From: Actinomycetota bacterium
GTDB taxonomy: Bacteria > Actinomycetota > Actinomycetes > Actinomycetales > Dermatophilaceae
Direction of reading: 5' to 3'
DNA: 64,000 nt
NCBI GenBank assembly: GCA_020161815.1
Contig: JAIUOP010000001.1
Location: 411,806 to 475,805, forward strand
Shown: piece after piece, positions 16,873 through 25,888 of the stretch
Layout of the letters: each line of letters starts with the position of its first letter
How positions within the stretch are numbered: the stretch's first letter is position 1
Translations under genes and position numbers: made by a program
Notes under the pieces: generated by a model
What the model was told of the DNA's origin: nothing
Database searches by the model: none
Seen by the model: only the letters and a program-made list of their open reading frames with translations

Positions 16873-17773
16873 GCGCGTCTCCGGGGGGAAGGTCATCGAG
16901 TGCACGGGCCGGGACCTCGGTGTGCGACACCCGCGCGATGACCCGCGAGGCGAGGTACCGCCCCGTCAGGCCGGCACCGACCGCCCCGCGCACCGGCGCC
17001 CAGGCCGGCCCACGGTGCCGGTCGGCGAGGTAGCGATAGGCACTGCGGTGGTGGGCCTTGGCCATGCGCGCCGCCGCCGCAGGGTCCTTCGTGGTGGAGT
17101 GCCCGCCGACGTGGAGCACCTTCGCCGAGGGGACGTAGACACTCGGGTAGCCGGCGCGGCCGAGGCGGTCGCACAGGTCGACGTCCTCGAAGTACATGAA
17201 GTAGCGCTCGTCGAACCCCCCCACGGCGTCGAAGGCGCTGCGGCGCAGCAGCAGGAACGAGCCGGAGAGCCACCCCACCGGGCCCTCCACGGGGGCGCCA
17301 CGGTCGTTGCGGTAGGCCCTGCTCCACGGGTTGCCGGGCCAGACCCACCCGAGGGTGGCGTGACCGATCCCGCGACGCAGCGAGGGCAGCAGGCGAGCCG
17401 AGGGGTAGAGCAGGCCCTCGGGGGTGAGGATCCCCGGGCCCAGCGCGCCCGCCTCGGGCCAGCGGGCCGCGGCCTCGACGAGCTCGTCGAGGACGCCAGG
17501 GGTCAGGCGCACGTCCGGGTTCGCGACCACCAACCACTCCGAAGTGCCCTGTGCCGCACCGCGGTTCGCGGCCGCGCCGTAGCCGAGGTTGGCTCCGTTG
17601 CGCAGCACGTGGACCTCGGGCCGCTCCTCGAACGGGCGCAGGTCGCCCTCGGTGGAGGCGTTGTCCGAGATCGTCACGGTGACCGGGCGATCGGTGGCCA
17701 GGGGCACCGAGTCGAGGAAGGTCTGGAGGTGGCCGGTGGAGTTGTGGGTCACGACGACGACCTGGATGCTCAT
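16865..17773 (-). CDS. GT2 glycosyltransferase, WbbL-like (probable rhamnosyltransferase)
   Basis: 302 residues. GT-A fold: VVVVTHNSTGHL, ISDNASTEGD, LRNGANLGYGAAANRG, the metal-binding ANPDV, and the acceptor/catalytic block GGFDERYFMYFEDVDLCDRLG. This block and GPVGWLSGSFLLLRRSAFDAVG closely resemble WbbL, which adds rhamnose to polyprenyl-diphospho-GlcNAc. In this lineage without arabinogalactan it would start another wall polymer. It is cytoplasmic with no membrane helix. The gene overlaps the upstream GT4 by 4 bp (ATGA) and the LCP gene by 8 bp, so polymer initiation and ligation are co-expressed. Confidence 0.83.
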   Translation of the reverse strand: MSIQVVVVTHNSTGHLQTFLDSVPLATDRPVTVTISDNASTEGDLRPFEERPEVHVLRNGANLGYGAAANRGAAQGTSEWLVVANPDVRLTPGVLDELVEAAARWPEAGALGPGILTPEGLLYPSARLLPSLRRGIGHATLGWVWPGNPWSRAYRNDRGAPVEGPVGWLSGSFLLLRRSAFDAVGGFDERYFMYFEDVDLCDRLGRAGYPSVYVPSAKVLHVGGHSTTKDPAAAARMAKAHHRSAYRYLADRHRGPAWAPVRGAVGAGLTGRYLASRVIARVSHTEVPARALDDLPPGDAHE

Positions 17774-18948
17774 CGCGACCTCCCCATGACCGACTCGATG
17801 ACCTCGACGTGGGCGGCCACGGTGGCCTCCCACGTGAACCGGGCGGCGCGCGCTCGCCCGGCCTGGGCAAGGGTATGCCGTTGAGCTGGGTCGTCGAGGA
17901 GGCCGGCGAGCGCGGTGGCCAGGTCGGCCACACTCGGCGAGTCGGCATACGCGACGGCATCGCCACCCACCTCGGGCAGCGAGAGCAGGCGGGTCGTGAG
18001 CACCGGAGCAGCACAGGCCATGCCCTCGAGGACCGGCAGGCCGAAGCCCTCGCCCAGCGAGGGGTAGGCCACGACCTCGGCCCCTCCGAGGAAACCGGCG
18101 GCGAGGTCCTCGGGGACGAACCCGGGCCGCAGCACCTGCAGGTGCGCAGGGACGCGCGCCAGCGCCGGCTCGATGGCATCGTCCCACCCACGCCCTCCCG
18201 CGAGGACGAGCGTCGGCGGCTGCTCCCGGTGCGCGCAGGCGCGGGTGAAGGCGTCGACGAGGGCCGGGACGTTCTTGCGGGGTTCGAGCGTGCCGAGGAA
18301 GGCGACATAGGGCCGGTCGGGCGCCAGCCCGGCCCACGCGCGCGCGGCCCGCACCTCCTCCGCGCCGGGCGGCCGGAAGCGGGCGTGGTCGACCCCGTGC
18401 GGGATCACCGTGAACTTCGACGCCGGTGACCCGGTGACCGCCCGTACCTCGTCGACGGTGGCCTGGCTGGGGGCGATGAGCGCATCGGCCAGGCGCACCG
18501 ACGCCCTGGTCCAGGCCGGGAAGAACCTGGCCTTCAGGCCGTGGTGGAGGTGGGGGTGGCTGAAGAAGGTGGCGTCATGGAGGGTCACCACCTGGGCGAC
18601 ACGGCGACCGCCGTGGCGGAGCACCCGCCCCGCCAGGGGCATCGTGTAGTGCGGGCTGAAGATGACGTCGGCCCGGTGGGCCCGCACGAGTGCGGGCAGC
18701 CCGACCTGCTCCCAGGCCAGGCGTGCCGCCTGCCGACCCAGCCACGACGGCCCGGCGACCACGCGCTCGGGACCCAGCACCGCGGCATACCGGTCGACGT
18801 CATAGGACTGGGCGACCACCGTGAGGGGGAGCCGCGCGGTCGGCCAGTGCGCGACGAGCTCGTCGACATAGCGCGACACCCCGCCCCGGGACGTGCCCGG
18901 CGGCAGGGCCGTGGCGTCCAGCAGGACGCGAGTGCGCAGGATCGTCAC
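17770..18948 (-). CDS. GT4-family glycosyltransferase
   Basis: 392 residues from a GTG (VTILRTRVLLDATAL). GT-B fold with N-terminal acceptor domain and C-terminal nucleotide-sugar domain: FLGTLEPRKNVPALVDAF, LVLAGGRGWDD, and the E-x7-E region PSLGEGFGLPVLEGMACAAPV. These GT4 enzymes act on lipid-linked wall glycans in the cytoplasm. An in-frame ATG at 18996 would overlap the upstream gene by about 30 bp, so the GTG 17 bp after that gene is preferred. Sugar donor not predictable. Confidence 0.85.
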   Translation of the reverse strand: MTILRTRVLLDATALPPGTSRGGVSRYVDELVAHWPTARLPLTVVAQSYDVDRYAAVLGPERVVAGPSWLGRQAARLAWEQVGLPALVRAHRADVIFSPHYTMPLAGRVLRHGGRRVAQVVTLHDATFFSHPHLHHGLKARFFPAWTRASVRLADALIAPSQATVDEVRAVTGSPASKFTVIPHGVDHARFRPPGAEEVRAARAWAGLAPDRPYVAFLGTLEPRKNVPALVDAFTRACAHREQPPTLVLAGGRGWDDAIEPALARVPAHLQVLRPGFVPEDLAAGFLGGAEVVAYPSLGEGFGLPVLEGMACAAPVLTTRLLSLPEVGGDAVAYADSPSVADLATALAGLLDDPAQRHTLAQAGRARAARFTWEATVAAHVEVIESVMGRSR

Positions 18949-18964
18949 GATCGACAGGGTGTGG

Positions 18965-20368
18965 TCAGCGGCCGCTGACCGACTCGCGGGCCACACGCTT
19001 GACGCGCCCGGCCATCCGACGCGCGAGCTCGCCCGCGCCGCCCTGGTCGAGGTAAGTGCGCACGAGGGACAGATCCGCTACCAAACCGAACGCGGGCCGC
19101 TTGCCGCGCTGGGCCGCGTAGGCGGCCGTGTGGGGCCTCGGCGTGTCCGGGTGAAGGTCGGGGGCCCGACGAGGGTCCTCCATGAAGCGCAGCAGCGGCG
19201 CCAGCGAGGTGCGCCACACGAAACGCCGCGACACCTCGCGGGATCGCTGGGCCGCCCGCTGGCGGGCCTCGTCGTCGAGGAGCAGGCCGGTGAGCACCTC
19301 GGCCAGTCCGTCGACATCCTCGGGAGCGGCCGTGCCCCCGAGGCCCTCGCTGTCGACCAGCTCGGCGAAGGCGTCCCCCTGCGTGCAGACGATCGGCAGA
19401 CCGGCCCACAGGTAGTCCAGGATCCGGGTCCGGAAGGAGAACTCCGTCTCGATGTGGTCGAAGTGGCAGCTCACGCCGAGGTCGGCATCGAGCAACAGGT
19501 CGGCTCGGTCCGCGTAGGGGACCCACGTCTCGTTGAAGAAGACATGCCGGCCCGTGAGGCCGAGCTCCTCGGCGAGCTCGCGGGCCCGGTTGGCCATCGC
19601 CATCGCCGGCACGTCGGGATTGGGGTGCTTCATGCCCATGAAGACGAGGCGGACATCGGGGACGTGCGCGGAGACCTGCGCCACCGCGCGGATCAGCGTG
19701 AGCGGATCGAACCAGTTGTAGACCCCGCCGCCCCAGAGGATCACCTTGTCGTCCATGCCGACGCCCTCGACGACGCCGCGGATGCCGTGGCGCTGCTGGG
19801 TGGCGGGCTCCTCGGGCAGGCCGAAGGGCGCCACGTCGATCAGCCGGCGCAAGGAGGCGTCCTCGTCGTAGGTCGTCGGGTTGATCCGCCCCTGGCCGGC
19901 GAGCTGGCCGAGCCAGAAGTCGCGCTGCTTCTCCGAGGCGCACACGAAGAAGTCGCCGCGCCGGATCTGGTGGTTGAGCGACTCCACCGTCATGTAGGAG
20001 ACCTCCCAGCGCTCGGGCATCGGCAGGTCGCTCTCCTGCTCGAGGGTCTCGAGGTGGAACGGGTCGTAGATGTCGGGGATGATCACGGCGTCGCTGGTGC
20101 CCACCCAGTGGTGCACCGACAGGAAGACCCCCTGGAAGATGATGACGTCGGCCCCCTCGACGATCTGCCGCAGGTTCTGGTGCGACAGGTGCATCGTCTC
20201 GACGCCGTCGACGGCCAGGTCGCACGCACCCATCGTCCCGAGCATGACCTGATGGGTCGGTGCGAGGAGCTTGGCCATCTCCAGCGCGCGGATGGCAGGG
20301 CCAGCCATCCGCGCCCCCAGCGGCTCCCCGGTCACGATCAGGACGCGGTGTCCCTTCGGCGTACTCAC
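18965..20368 (-). CDS. GT4-like glycosyltransferase
   Basis: 467 residues from a GTG. N-terminal VLIVTGEPLGARMAGPAIRALEMAK is a GT-B acceptor fold with a glycine-rich loop; the C-terminal half has ILWGGGVYNWFDPLTLIRA, LVFMGMKHPNP and ETEFSFRTRILDYLWAGLPIVC. It is longer and more divergent than neighbours. The first gene of the four-gene glycan operon ending in the LCP ligase. TAGACT stands 6 nt before the GTG. Donor and acceptor unknown. Confidence 0.8.
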   Translation of the reverse strand: MSTPKGHRVLIVTGEPLGARMAGPAIRALEMAKLLAPTHQVMLGTMGACDLAVDGVETMHLSHQNLRQIVEGADVIIFQGVFLSVHHWVGTSDAVIIPDIYDPFHLETLEQESDLPMPERWEVSYMTVESLNHQIRRGDFFVCASEKQRDFWLGQLAGQGRINPTTYDEDASLRRLIDVAPFGLPEEPATQQRHGIRGVVEGVGMDDKVILWGGGVYNWFDPLTLIRAVAQVSAHVPDVRLVFMGMKHPNPDVPAMAMANRARELAEELGLTGRHVFFNETWVPYADRADLLLDADLGVSCHFDHIETEFSFRTRILDYLWAGLPIVCTQGDAFAELVDSEGLGGTAAPEDVDGLAEVLTGLLLDDEARQRAAQRSREVSRRFVWRTSLAPLLRFMEDPRRAPDLHPDTPRPHTAAYAAQRGKRPAFGLVADLSLVRTYLDQGGAGELARRMAGRVKRVARESVSGR

Positions 20369-20374
20369 CCCGGC

Positions 20375-20380
20375 AGTCTA
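20375..20380 (-). promoter_or_regulatory. -10 box of the glycan operon (leaderless layout)
   Basis: TAGACT on the minus strand, 6 nt before the GTG at 20368. It should drive the two GT4 genes, the GT2 gene and the LCP gene. The position may be off by one base. Confidence 0.55.
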
Positions 20381-20408
20381 GTTGTCCTCACCGAGGGTGT
20401 TGGTCACG

Positions 20409-21569
20409 TCAGCGTTCGGTCGTGACGCTCCGGTAGGCCTCCGTCGTGCGCAGTGCCGCTCGCTCCCACGTCACGGTGGCAGCGTGGCGGCGGCCGGCGT
20501 GAGCCCGCTCCCGGACGTGCGGGGCTTCGCTCGCCGCGACGGCCACGGCGCGGGCCAGGCCCTCGGCATCCCCGACCGGCGCGACCTCGCCGAAGCCGGC
20601 CGCGGTCTCGAGCAGGGCCGGGTCGTCACTGGTCACGACGGGGATCCCGTGCGAGAGCGCCTCGACGACGGGGATCCCGAAGCCCTCGGACCGGCTGGGC
20701 AGGACGAGCGCGCTCGAGGCGTCGTAGACGGCTGCGAGGTCGACGTCGTCGATGCCACGCAGGAGGTGCACCCGATCGGTGACGCCTGCCGACGCGGCCA
20801 GGGATGGCACGTCGACCCCACCCCACCCGGACCCCCCGACGACGACGAGGTCCAGCCCCGTTGCCGCCAGCTCTGGCAGGGAGAGGGCGGTCACCAGCAC
20901 GTCGAGTCCCTTGCGGGGCTCGTGGGTCCCGACGAAGAGCACGTAGGGCCGGTCGGTCAGGCCCAGACGGGCCCGCCGGGCGGGTGCGTCGGACGGCACG
21001 GGCAGGGGCGTGACACCGAGCGAGATCGCCTCGACCCGGCCCCGGGGGGCCAGCACCTCGCGGACCTGCCGGGCCACGTGCTGGGTCGGCGTGATGATCA
21101 GGTCTGCCTCGCGGGCGGCCCGCGCGCCCATGCGCCGGTGGAAGGCGGTGCCCCGCGGCGTCAGTGTCTCGGGATGGGTCCACGGCACGACGTCATGGAT
21201 GGTGACGACGAGGGCGGCGCCCCGCCGGACCGGCGGCATGAGGAGGGTCGGTGCGTGGACGATGTCGCGGCCGGCTCCCAGCGCCGGCGGCAGTCCTCGC
21301 TCCCACAGGCGCGCCAGCGCCGGACCGGGCAGGCCGAGCGTGTGCACCGAGCTGGTGATCTCGTCCACGGCTGGGCACGCGCGGCCGACGACGGCGCGGA
21401 CGTCGAGGTGATTGTCGAGGCGGGCGCCGGGGCTGACGCCGGCGGAGGTGCTCGTGGACCCGCCCACGGCGCTCGGGGAGCTGAGGCACCTCAGGAGCTG
21501 CGCGGCATACCGTCCGGTGCCGCCGGGCACTCGGGCGCACAGCTGCTCCGCGAGGAAGTCGACCTTCAC
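20409..21569 (-). CDS. GT4-family glycosyltransferase
   Basis: 386 residues from a GTG. GT-B fold: GGTGRYAAQLLRCL near the N-terminus, VVTIHDVVPWTHPE, FVGTHEPRKGLDVLVTAL, and the donor-site SRSEGFGIPVVEALSHGIPVV. GAAGGG precedes the start at about 7 nt, unlike the leaderless neighbours. It is divergent from the polysaccharide-exporter permease and separated from the glycan operon by 40 bp. Probably adds a sugar to the exported glycan. Confidence 0.85.
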   Translation of the reverse strand: MKVDFLAEQLCARVPGGTGRYAAQLLRCLSSPSAVGGSTSTSAGVSPGARLDNHLDVRAVVGRACPAVDEITSSVHTLGLPGPALARLWERGLPPALGAGRDIVHAPTLLMPPVRRGAALVVTIHDVVPWTHPETLTPRGTAFHRRMGARAAREADLIITPTQHVARQVREVLAPRGRVEAISLGVTPLPVPSDAPARRARLGLTDRPYVLFVGTHEPRKGLDVLVTALSLPELAATGLDLVVVGGSGWGGVDVPSLAASAGVTDRVHLLRGIDDVDLAAVYDASSALVLPSRSEGFGIPVVEALSHGIPVVTSDDPALLETAAGFGEVAPVGDAEGLARAVAVAASEAPHVRERAHAGRRHAATVTWERAALRTTEAYRSVTTER

Positions 21570-21640
21570 GGATGGCCCTTCTGCCGCCTGTATGGTGTTC
21601 CCCGCACACTACCCGCGAGGGTCGAGCCGGGAGGACGGGC

Positions 21641-22516
21641 ATGGGGCTGACGCGTACGCGGGGTACGCAGACCCGGCTGAGGACGGCGCTGATCCGCCAG
21701 CTGGTGCGCAAGGACCTCAAGGTCAAGTACCAGGGCTCGACCCTGGGCTTCCTCTGGTCCCTCGCCAACCCCCTCCTGATCCTGGTCGTCTACACCTTCG
21801 TCTTTGCTGTCGTCTTCAAGTCACCGGTGCCCTACTTCGGGATCTTCCTCATGTCGGGGATGCTGCTCTGGAACTTCTTCACGATGGGGGTCTCCGGGGC
21901 CACGACCTCGATCCTGGCCAATGCCGGCCTGGTCAAGAAGGTCCCCTTCGCGCACGAGTCACTGCCGCTGGCGGCGATCGGTTTCGCTGGCGCCCAAGTG
22001 GCCCTCCAGTACATCGTGCTTGTCGGCGCCCTCTTCGTTGTGGGGCTCCCGCCGCTCCGTCCCGAGCTGCTTCTCATCATCCCTGCTCTCGTTGTCGTGA
22101 TAGCGGCGACCGTGGGCTTGGGCATGTTCGCCGCAGCATCGACGGTGCGACTGCGTGACACCCAGCACTTCGTCGAAGTGGCGCTCTTCGCGTGGATGTG
22201 GATGACTCCGATCATCTATCCGGCGACCTTCGTTCATGAGCGTCTGGGTGACGGCGCGCTCTTCTGGGCCTATTACCTCAACCCGATGGCGGGGCCGATC
22301 GTCTGCTTCCAGCGGGCGCTCTACGGCGTCGTCCACTATCCCGACACCGAGGCCACCCGGGCCAGCGGGCAGGCGGGCCAGCTGCTGCTGCCCAGCGCCG
22401 ACGTCTCGTTCTACCTCCAGGCCCTCGGCCTCTCGGCGATCACGGCCACGGTATTCCTCATCGCCGGCCTCTGGCTCTTCCGACGCCGGTCGGCTGACTT
22501 CGCGGAGGAGCTGTGA
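21641..22516 (+). CDS. ABC-2 type polysaccharide/teichoic-acid export permease (Wzm/TagG-like)
   Basis: 291 residues with six membrane helices and the family entry sequence LVRKDLKVKYQGSTLGFLWSL. It pairs with the ATPase encoded next (GTGA overlap) to move lipid-linked glycans across the membrane. Further features: NFFTMGVSGATTSILANAGLVKKVPFAHE and YYLNPMAGPI, both typical of TagG/Wzm. GGAGG lies 6 nt before the ATG; the reading frame is open further upstream but lacks coding signals. Codon choice is less GC-extreme than in neighbours and no copy of the dispersed word is found from 21511 to 23794. Confidence 0.92.
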   Translation: MGLTRTRGTQTRLRTALIRQLVRKDLKVKYQGSTLGFLWSLANPLLILVVYTFVFAVVFKSPVPYFGIFLMSGMLLWNFFTMGVSGATTSILANAGLVKKVPFAHESLPLAAIGFAGAQVALQYIVLVGALFVVGLPPLRPELLLIIPALVVVIAATVGLGMFAAASTVRLRDTQHFVEVALFAWMWMTPIIYPATFVHERLGDGALFWAYYLNPMAGPIVCFQRALYGVVHYPDTEATRASGQAGQLLLPSADVSFYLQALGLSAITATVFLIAGLWLFRRRSADFAEEL

Positions 22517-23730
22517 GCGACGCGGTGGACGCGATCGACCGGATGGGATTAGATCCCGGCGCGGAGATCCTCATCGAGGCGCGCGGGGTCAGCAAGCGCT
22601 TCGCGAGCTACCACCGTCGGGCGACAAGCCTGAAGGAGAGGTTGGTCCGCCGCGAGGAGTCCGAGGGGGATGTCTTCTGGGCGCTCCGTGACGTCGACCT
22701 GGTGGTGCGCCGCGGGGAGACGGTCGCACTCACCGGTCCCAACGGTTCGGGCAAGAGCACGATGCTCAAGGTGCTGGCCGGGATCCTGCGGCCCAATGAG
22801 GGATCAGTTGATGTGAGGGGCCGCGTCGCATCGCTACTCGAGCTGGGGGCCGGCTTCGACGGCGAGCTCACGGGGCGCGAGAACATCTACCTCAACTCCG
22901 CGCTTCTCGGCGTCCCGCGCGAGGAGACCGATGCGCTCTTCGACATGATCGTGGACTTCAGCGAGCTCGGTGAGTTCATCGAATACCCCGTGAAGCACTA
23001 CTCCAGTGGCATGTATGTCCGACTCGGATTTGCCGTTGCAGTCCATGTGGATCCGGACATACTCATCGTCGATGAGGTACTCGCCGTCGGGGATGCGGCG
23101 TTCCAGCGCAAGTGCCTCAACAGGATTGAGGAATTCCAGCGGCAGGGCAAGACGATCCTCTTCGTTTCCCACGCTGCGGGCCAGGTCGAGTCCCTGTGTA
23201 CCCGTGCAGTCCTTCTGGAGCGCGGGCAGGTACTCTTCGACGGCCCTCCCCGGCAGACGATCAAGCGACTCAACGGCATCCTTGGTGTGGACAACATCGC
23301 GATGGTGGCCGGGGAGATGGCGCGGATTTCCGACTTCGCGATCGTCGACACCGGCACCGACGAGGGTGTGGAGGAGTTCACGGCCGGTTCGAGTGCACGT
23401 GTCACTTGCACGCTCACCATCCACCAACCGCTGCCCGAGGACGCCCGCTTCTCGCTCCACATCAACGCTCCCGGGCAAAGCGACGCCGTCGCACATGTCT
23501 CGCCCAATTGGCATGTCGTCTCCGCGGACAGACTCCCCGTCGGCGAACACGCCATTTCGTGGCAGGTCGACGAGTGGCCCGACATGCCAGGCGACTTCTC
23601 CCTCGCCCTTGGCGTGTTCCTTGGGCCGACCCTCATCGCCGCTGCCCGTCTCGACGGCCTGCGTCTCTCCTCCGGGCAGGTACGCCACGTTCCAGGCACC
23701 CTGGTGCTCGACGGGACCACCCAAGGCTGA
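22513..23730 (+). CDS. Polysaccharide ABC exporter ATPase with Wzt-type C-terminal domain
   Basis: 405 residues. ATPase domain (about 20-250): Walker A GPNGSGKST, Q-loop region LLELGAGFDGELTGREN, signature YSSGMYVRLGFA, Walker B ILIVDEVLAVGD, and H-loop SHAAG. The remaining 150 residues form a beta-rich domain like Wzt-C, which in O-antigen exporters recognises the modified end of the glycan. It overlaps the permease by 4 bp. Codons such as ATA and GTT and lower GC (clear around 22980-23120) suggest exchange of surface-glycan genes. Confidence 0.92.
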   Translation: MSDAVDAIDRMGLDPGAEILIEARGVSKRFASYHRRATSLKERLVRREESEGDVFWALRDVDLVVRRGETVALTGPNGSGKSTMLKVLAGILRPNEGSVDVRGRVASLLELGAGFDGELTGRENIYLNSALLGVPREETDALFDMIVDFSELGEFIEYPVKHYSSGMYVRLGFAVAVHVDPDILIVDEVLAVGDAAFQRKCLNRIEEFQRQGKTILFVSHAAGQVESLCTRAVLLERGQVLFDGPPRQTIKRLNGILGVDNIAMVAGEMARISDFAIVDTGTDEGVEEFTAGSSARVTCTLTIHQPLPEDARFSLHINAPGQSDAVAHVSPNWHVVSADRLPVGEHAISWQVDEWPDMPGDFSLALGVFLGPTLIAAARLDGLRLSSGQVRHVPGTLVLDGTTQG

Positions 23731-23767
23731 TGCCGCAGCGTCATCGTCGGACGAGCGGCCTGCCGAG

Positions 23768-24877
23768 TCACCGTCGGAGGTGACCCGCCCGATCGTATGC
23801 CGCGAACGTCGCCTCCGCGCAAGCGGACCAGGTGTACCGGTCCGCCCATGCCCTCCGAGAGGCCGGCGTGCCGACCGGCGTCGTCACGACCGCGCTGATG
23901 CCGGCCGCGAGCGCCTCGACGTCGAAGGGGTCGACGAAGCTCGCCTGCTCGCCCAGGACCTCGCGCAGCACCGGGATGTCACTGGCCATGACCGGAACGC
24001 CGCACGCGAGGGCCTCCAGGGGCGGCAGGCCGAAACCCTCGTCGAGGGAGGGGAAGAGCAGCGCGCGTGCGCCGGCGACGACGGCCCGCAGGTCGGCCCA
24101 TGGCAGGTGCCCCGGCAGCACGACGCGACCCGAAGGCACTCCCGCGGTGTCGAGCGCCTCGCCCCAGCCGGCGCCTCCGACGAGCACCAGCTGGGGGAGC
24201 GAGGAGTCCGCGCGGGCCGCAGCGGCATAGGCCCTGAGCAGCCGGGGAAGGTTCTTGCGGGGCTCGAGCGTGCCCACCACCACGAGGTAGTCCTGGTCAA
24301 TTCCCCACTGCTGCAAAGCTTCTGCCGACGCAGGGCCCGTCGCCGACCAGGCCGGGTCGACCCCCTCATGGGTGACGACGACGCGCTCGGGGGCCACGGC
24401 ATACGCATCGAGGACCTGGGCGCCGACGGCGGCGCTCGGGACGACGACGACCTGGGCGTGCGCCAGCCCCCGGGGCACCAGCTCACGGTAGGCGAGCGTC
24501 GCGGCCGAGACGGTCTCGGGGAAGCGGAGGTAGGCCAGGTCGTGGATCGTGACGACGCCGGCGGCGCGAGCCGTCGGTGGCATGAGGAAGTTCGTGGCGT
24601 GGAAGACGTCGAGCGTCCCGGCCAGGTCCTCGATGCGCGGTCGGGCGCCGACCTGCCAGGCCTGGCGGAGCAGGCGTGCCGGCACCGGCCGGCTGGCCAC
24701 CTCGACTCCGGGCGGCACCGCCCCGGGGAGGTCACGTCGGCCGTGGAAGGTGAACGCCGTGGCGACGAAGGTGTCATCGGGGCGGGTCGCGACGAGGGCC
24801 TCGAGCAGGTGCTGGGTGTACGTGCCGATCCCGCTGCGCTGGCCGAGCAGGGGGGTGGCGTCGATGCCGATGCGCAC
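23768..24877 (-). CDS. GT4-family glycosyltransferase
   Basis: 369 residues from a GTG (VRIGIDATPLLGQ). GT-B motifs: GIGTYTQHLLEALV, VVTIHDLAYLRFPE, VVGTLEPRKNLPRLLRAY, LVGGAGWGEA, and PSLDEGFGLPPLEALACGVPV. Of the same type as the GT4 enzymes above, similar to mannosyl/rhamnosyl transferases of wall glycans. The GTG follows the upstream GT2 stop by one base. It ends 37 bp from the convergent exporter ATPase. Confidence 0.86.
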   Translation of the reverse strand: MRIGIDATPLLGQRSGIGTYTQHLLEALVATRPDDTFVATAFTFHGRRDLPGAVPPGVEVASRPVPARLLRQAWQVGARPRIEDLAGTLDVFHATNFLMPPTARAAGVVTIHDLAYLRFPETVSAATLAYRELVPRGLAHAQVVVVPSAAVGAQVLDAYAVAPERVVVTHEGVDPAWSATGPASAEALQQWGIDQDYLVVVGTLEPRKNLPRLLRAYAAAARADSSLPQLVLVGGAGWGEALDTAGVPSGRVVLPGHLPWADLRAVVAGARALLFPSLDEGFGLPPLEALACGVPVMASDIPVLREVLGEQASFVDPFDVEALAAGISAVVTTPVGTPASRRAWADRYTWSACAEATFAAYDRAGHLRR

Positions 24878-24878
24878 G

Positions 24879-25886
24879 TCAGGCCCCCAGCGCCGGTTCG
24901 TGGTCGCGCCCGCGCCAGCGCCGGTGCACGCCACCGCGTTCGGCGCGGTCCGCGGCCCGTCGGCGCGCAGCGAGCGTGCCCGGGAGGCGGCGGGCCACCG
25001 CGGCGGTCACCTGGAGGCGAAGGCGCGGATCGAAGACCTGCTCGTCCGGCACGTCCACTCCCGCCACCCGCTTGGCCGCGAGGGAGGCGGTGGTGAGGAG
25101 GAAGCGGGCGCCGGCGCCCACGGCATACGGCAGGGGAGCGTGGCGCGCGAGGAGGAGGAGGCGGTTGCGCTCGGTGTGGAAGGCGAACATCCGCGAGCGC
25201 TGGTCCGAGCTGGCGGCGTGGCGGTGGTGCACGACCGCCTGCGGGACGTAGACGATCCGCCAACCGGCGAGCCGGAGCCGCCAGGAGAGGTCGGTGTCCT
25301 CGTAGTACATGAACAACGACGGGTCGAAGCCGCCGACGGCCTTGACCGCGAGGGTGCGCAGGACGGCGGCGCCGCCGGAGAAGCCGAAGACCTCCACCGG
25401 CGCCGCGAAGCGCTCGTCGTCGGGCTCGCCGAGACCGCGATCGGCGCCGTAGCCGGTCTCGAGGAGCACGACGCCGGCGTTGTTGATGCGCCGCTCGGGT
25501 GCCCCGTCGTCGAGGAGGAGCTTGGCCGAGGCAGCAGCCACCGTGGGGTCCTCGAGCGCGGCGAGGGAGTGCTCGAGCCAGCCCGGCTCGGCGACCGCGT
25601 CATTGTTCAGCAGGGCGACGAAGCGCGTGTCCACACGGGCCAGGGCCGCGGCCATGCCCCCGGCGAAGCCGACGTTCTCGGGCAGCTCGAGGACCTCGAC
25701 CTCGGGGAAGCCGGCGGCGAGCGAGTCCACCGAGCCATCGCCGGAGGCGTTGTCCACCAGCAGAACTCGATGGGAGATCGTCTGGCTCCGCAGCGAGGTG
25801 AGCGCACGCGCGGTGAGCTCGGCCTGGCGCCAGTTGACGACGACGACCGTGACGTCCGAGATCTGGGCGCGGTCGTGGGCGGGCAT
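24879..25886 (-). CDS. GT2-family glycosyltransferase
   Basis: 335 residues. GT-A fold: VVVVNWRQAELTARAL, LLVDNASGDGS, LPENVGFAGGMAAAL, the metal site LLNNDAV, and GGFDPSLFMYYEDTDLSWRLR. Related to rhamnosyl/galactofuranosyl GT2 enzymes of cell-wall synthesis. The C-terminal 60 residues are Arg-rich. ATG chosen: it stands 7 nt after TACGCT and 2 nt after the stop of the CoA-transferase gene; a GTG at 25892 overlapping that stop (GTGA) is the alternative. Confidence 0.84.
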   Translation of the reverse strand: MPAHDRAQISDVTVVVVNWRQAELTARALTSLRSQTISHRVLLVDNASGDGSVDSLAAGFPEVEVLELPENVGFAGGMAAALARVDTRFVALLNNDAVAEPGWLEHSLAALEDPTVAAASAKLLLDDGAPERRINNAGVVLLETGYGADRGLGEPDDERFAAPVEVFGFSGGAAVLRTLAVKAVGGFDPSLFMYYEDTDLSWRLRLAGWRIVYVPQAVVHHRHAASSDQRSRMFAFHTERNRLLLLARHAPLPYAVGAGARFLLTTASLAAKRVAGVDVPDEQVFDPRLRLQVTAAVARRLPGTLAARRRAADRAERGGVHRRWRGRDHEPALGA

Positions 25887-25888
25887 GC

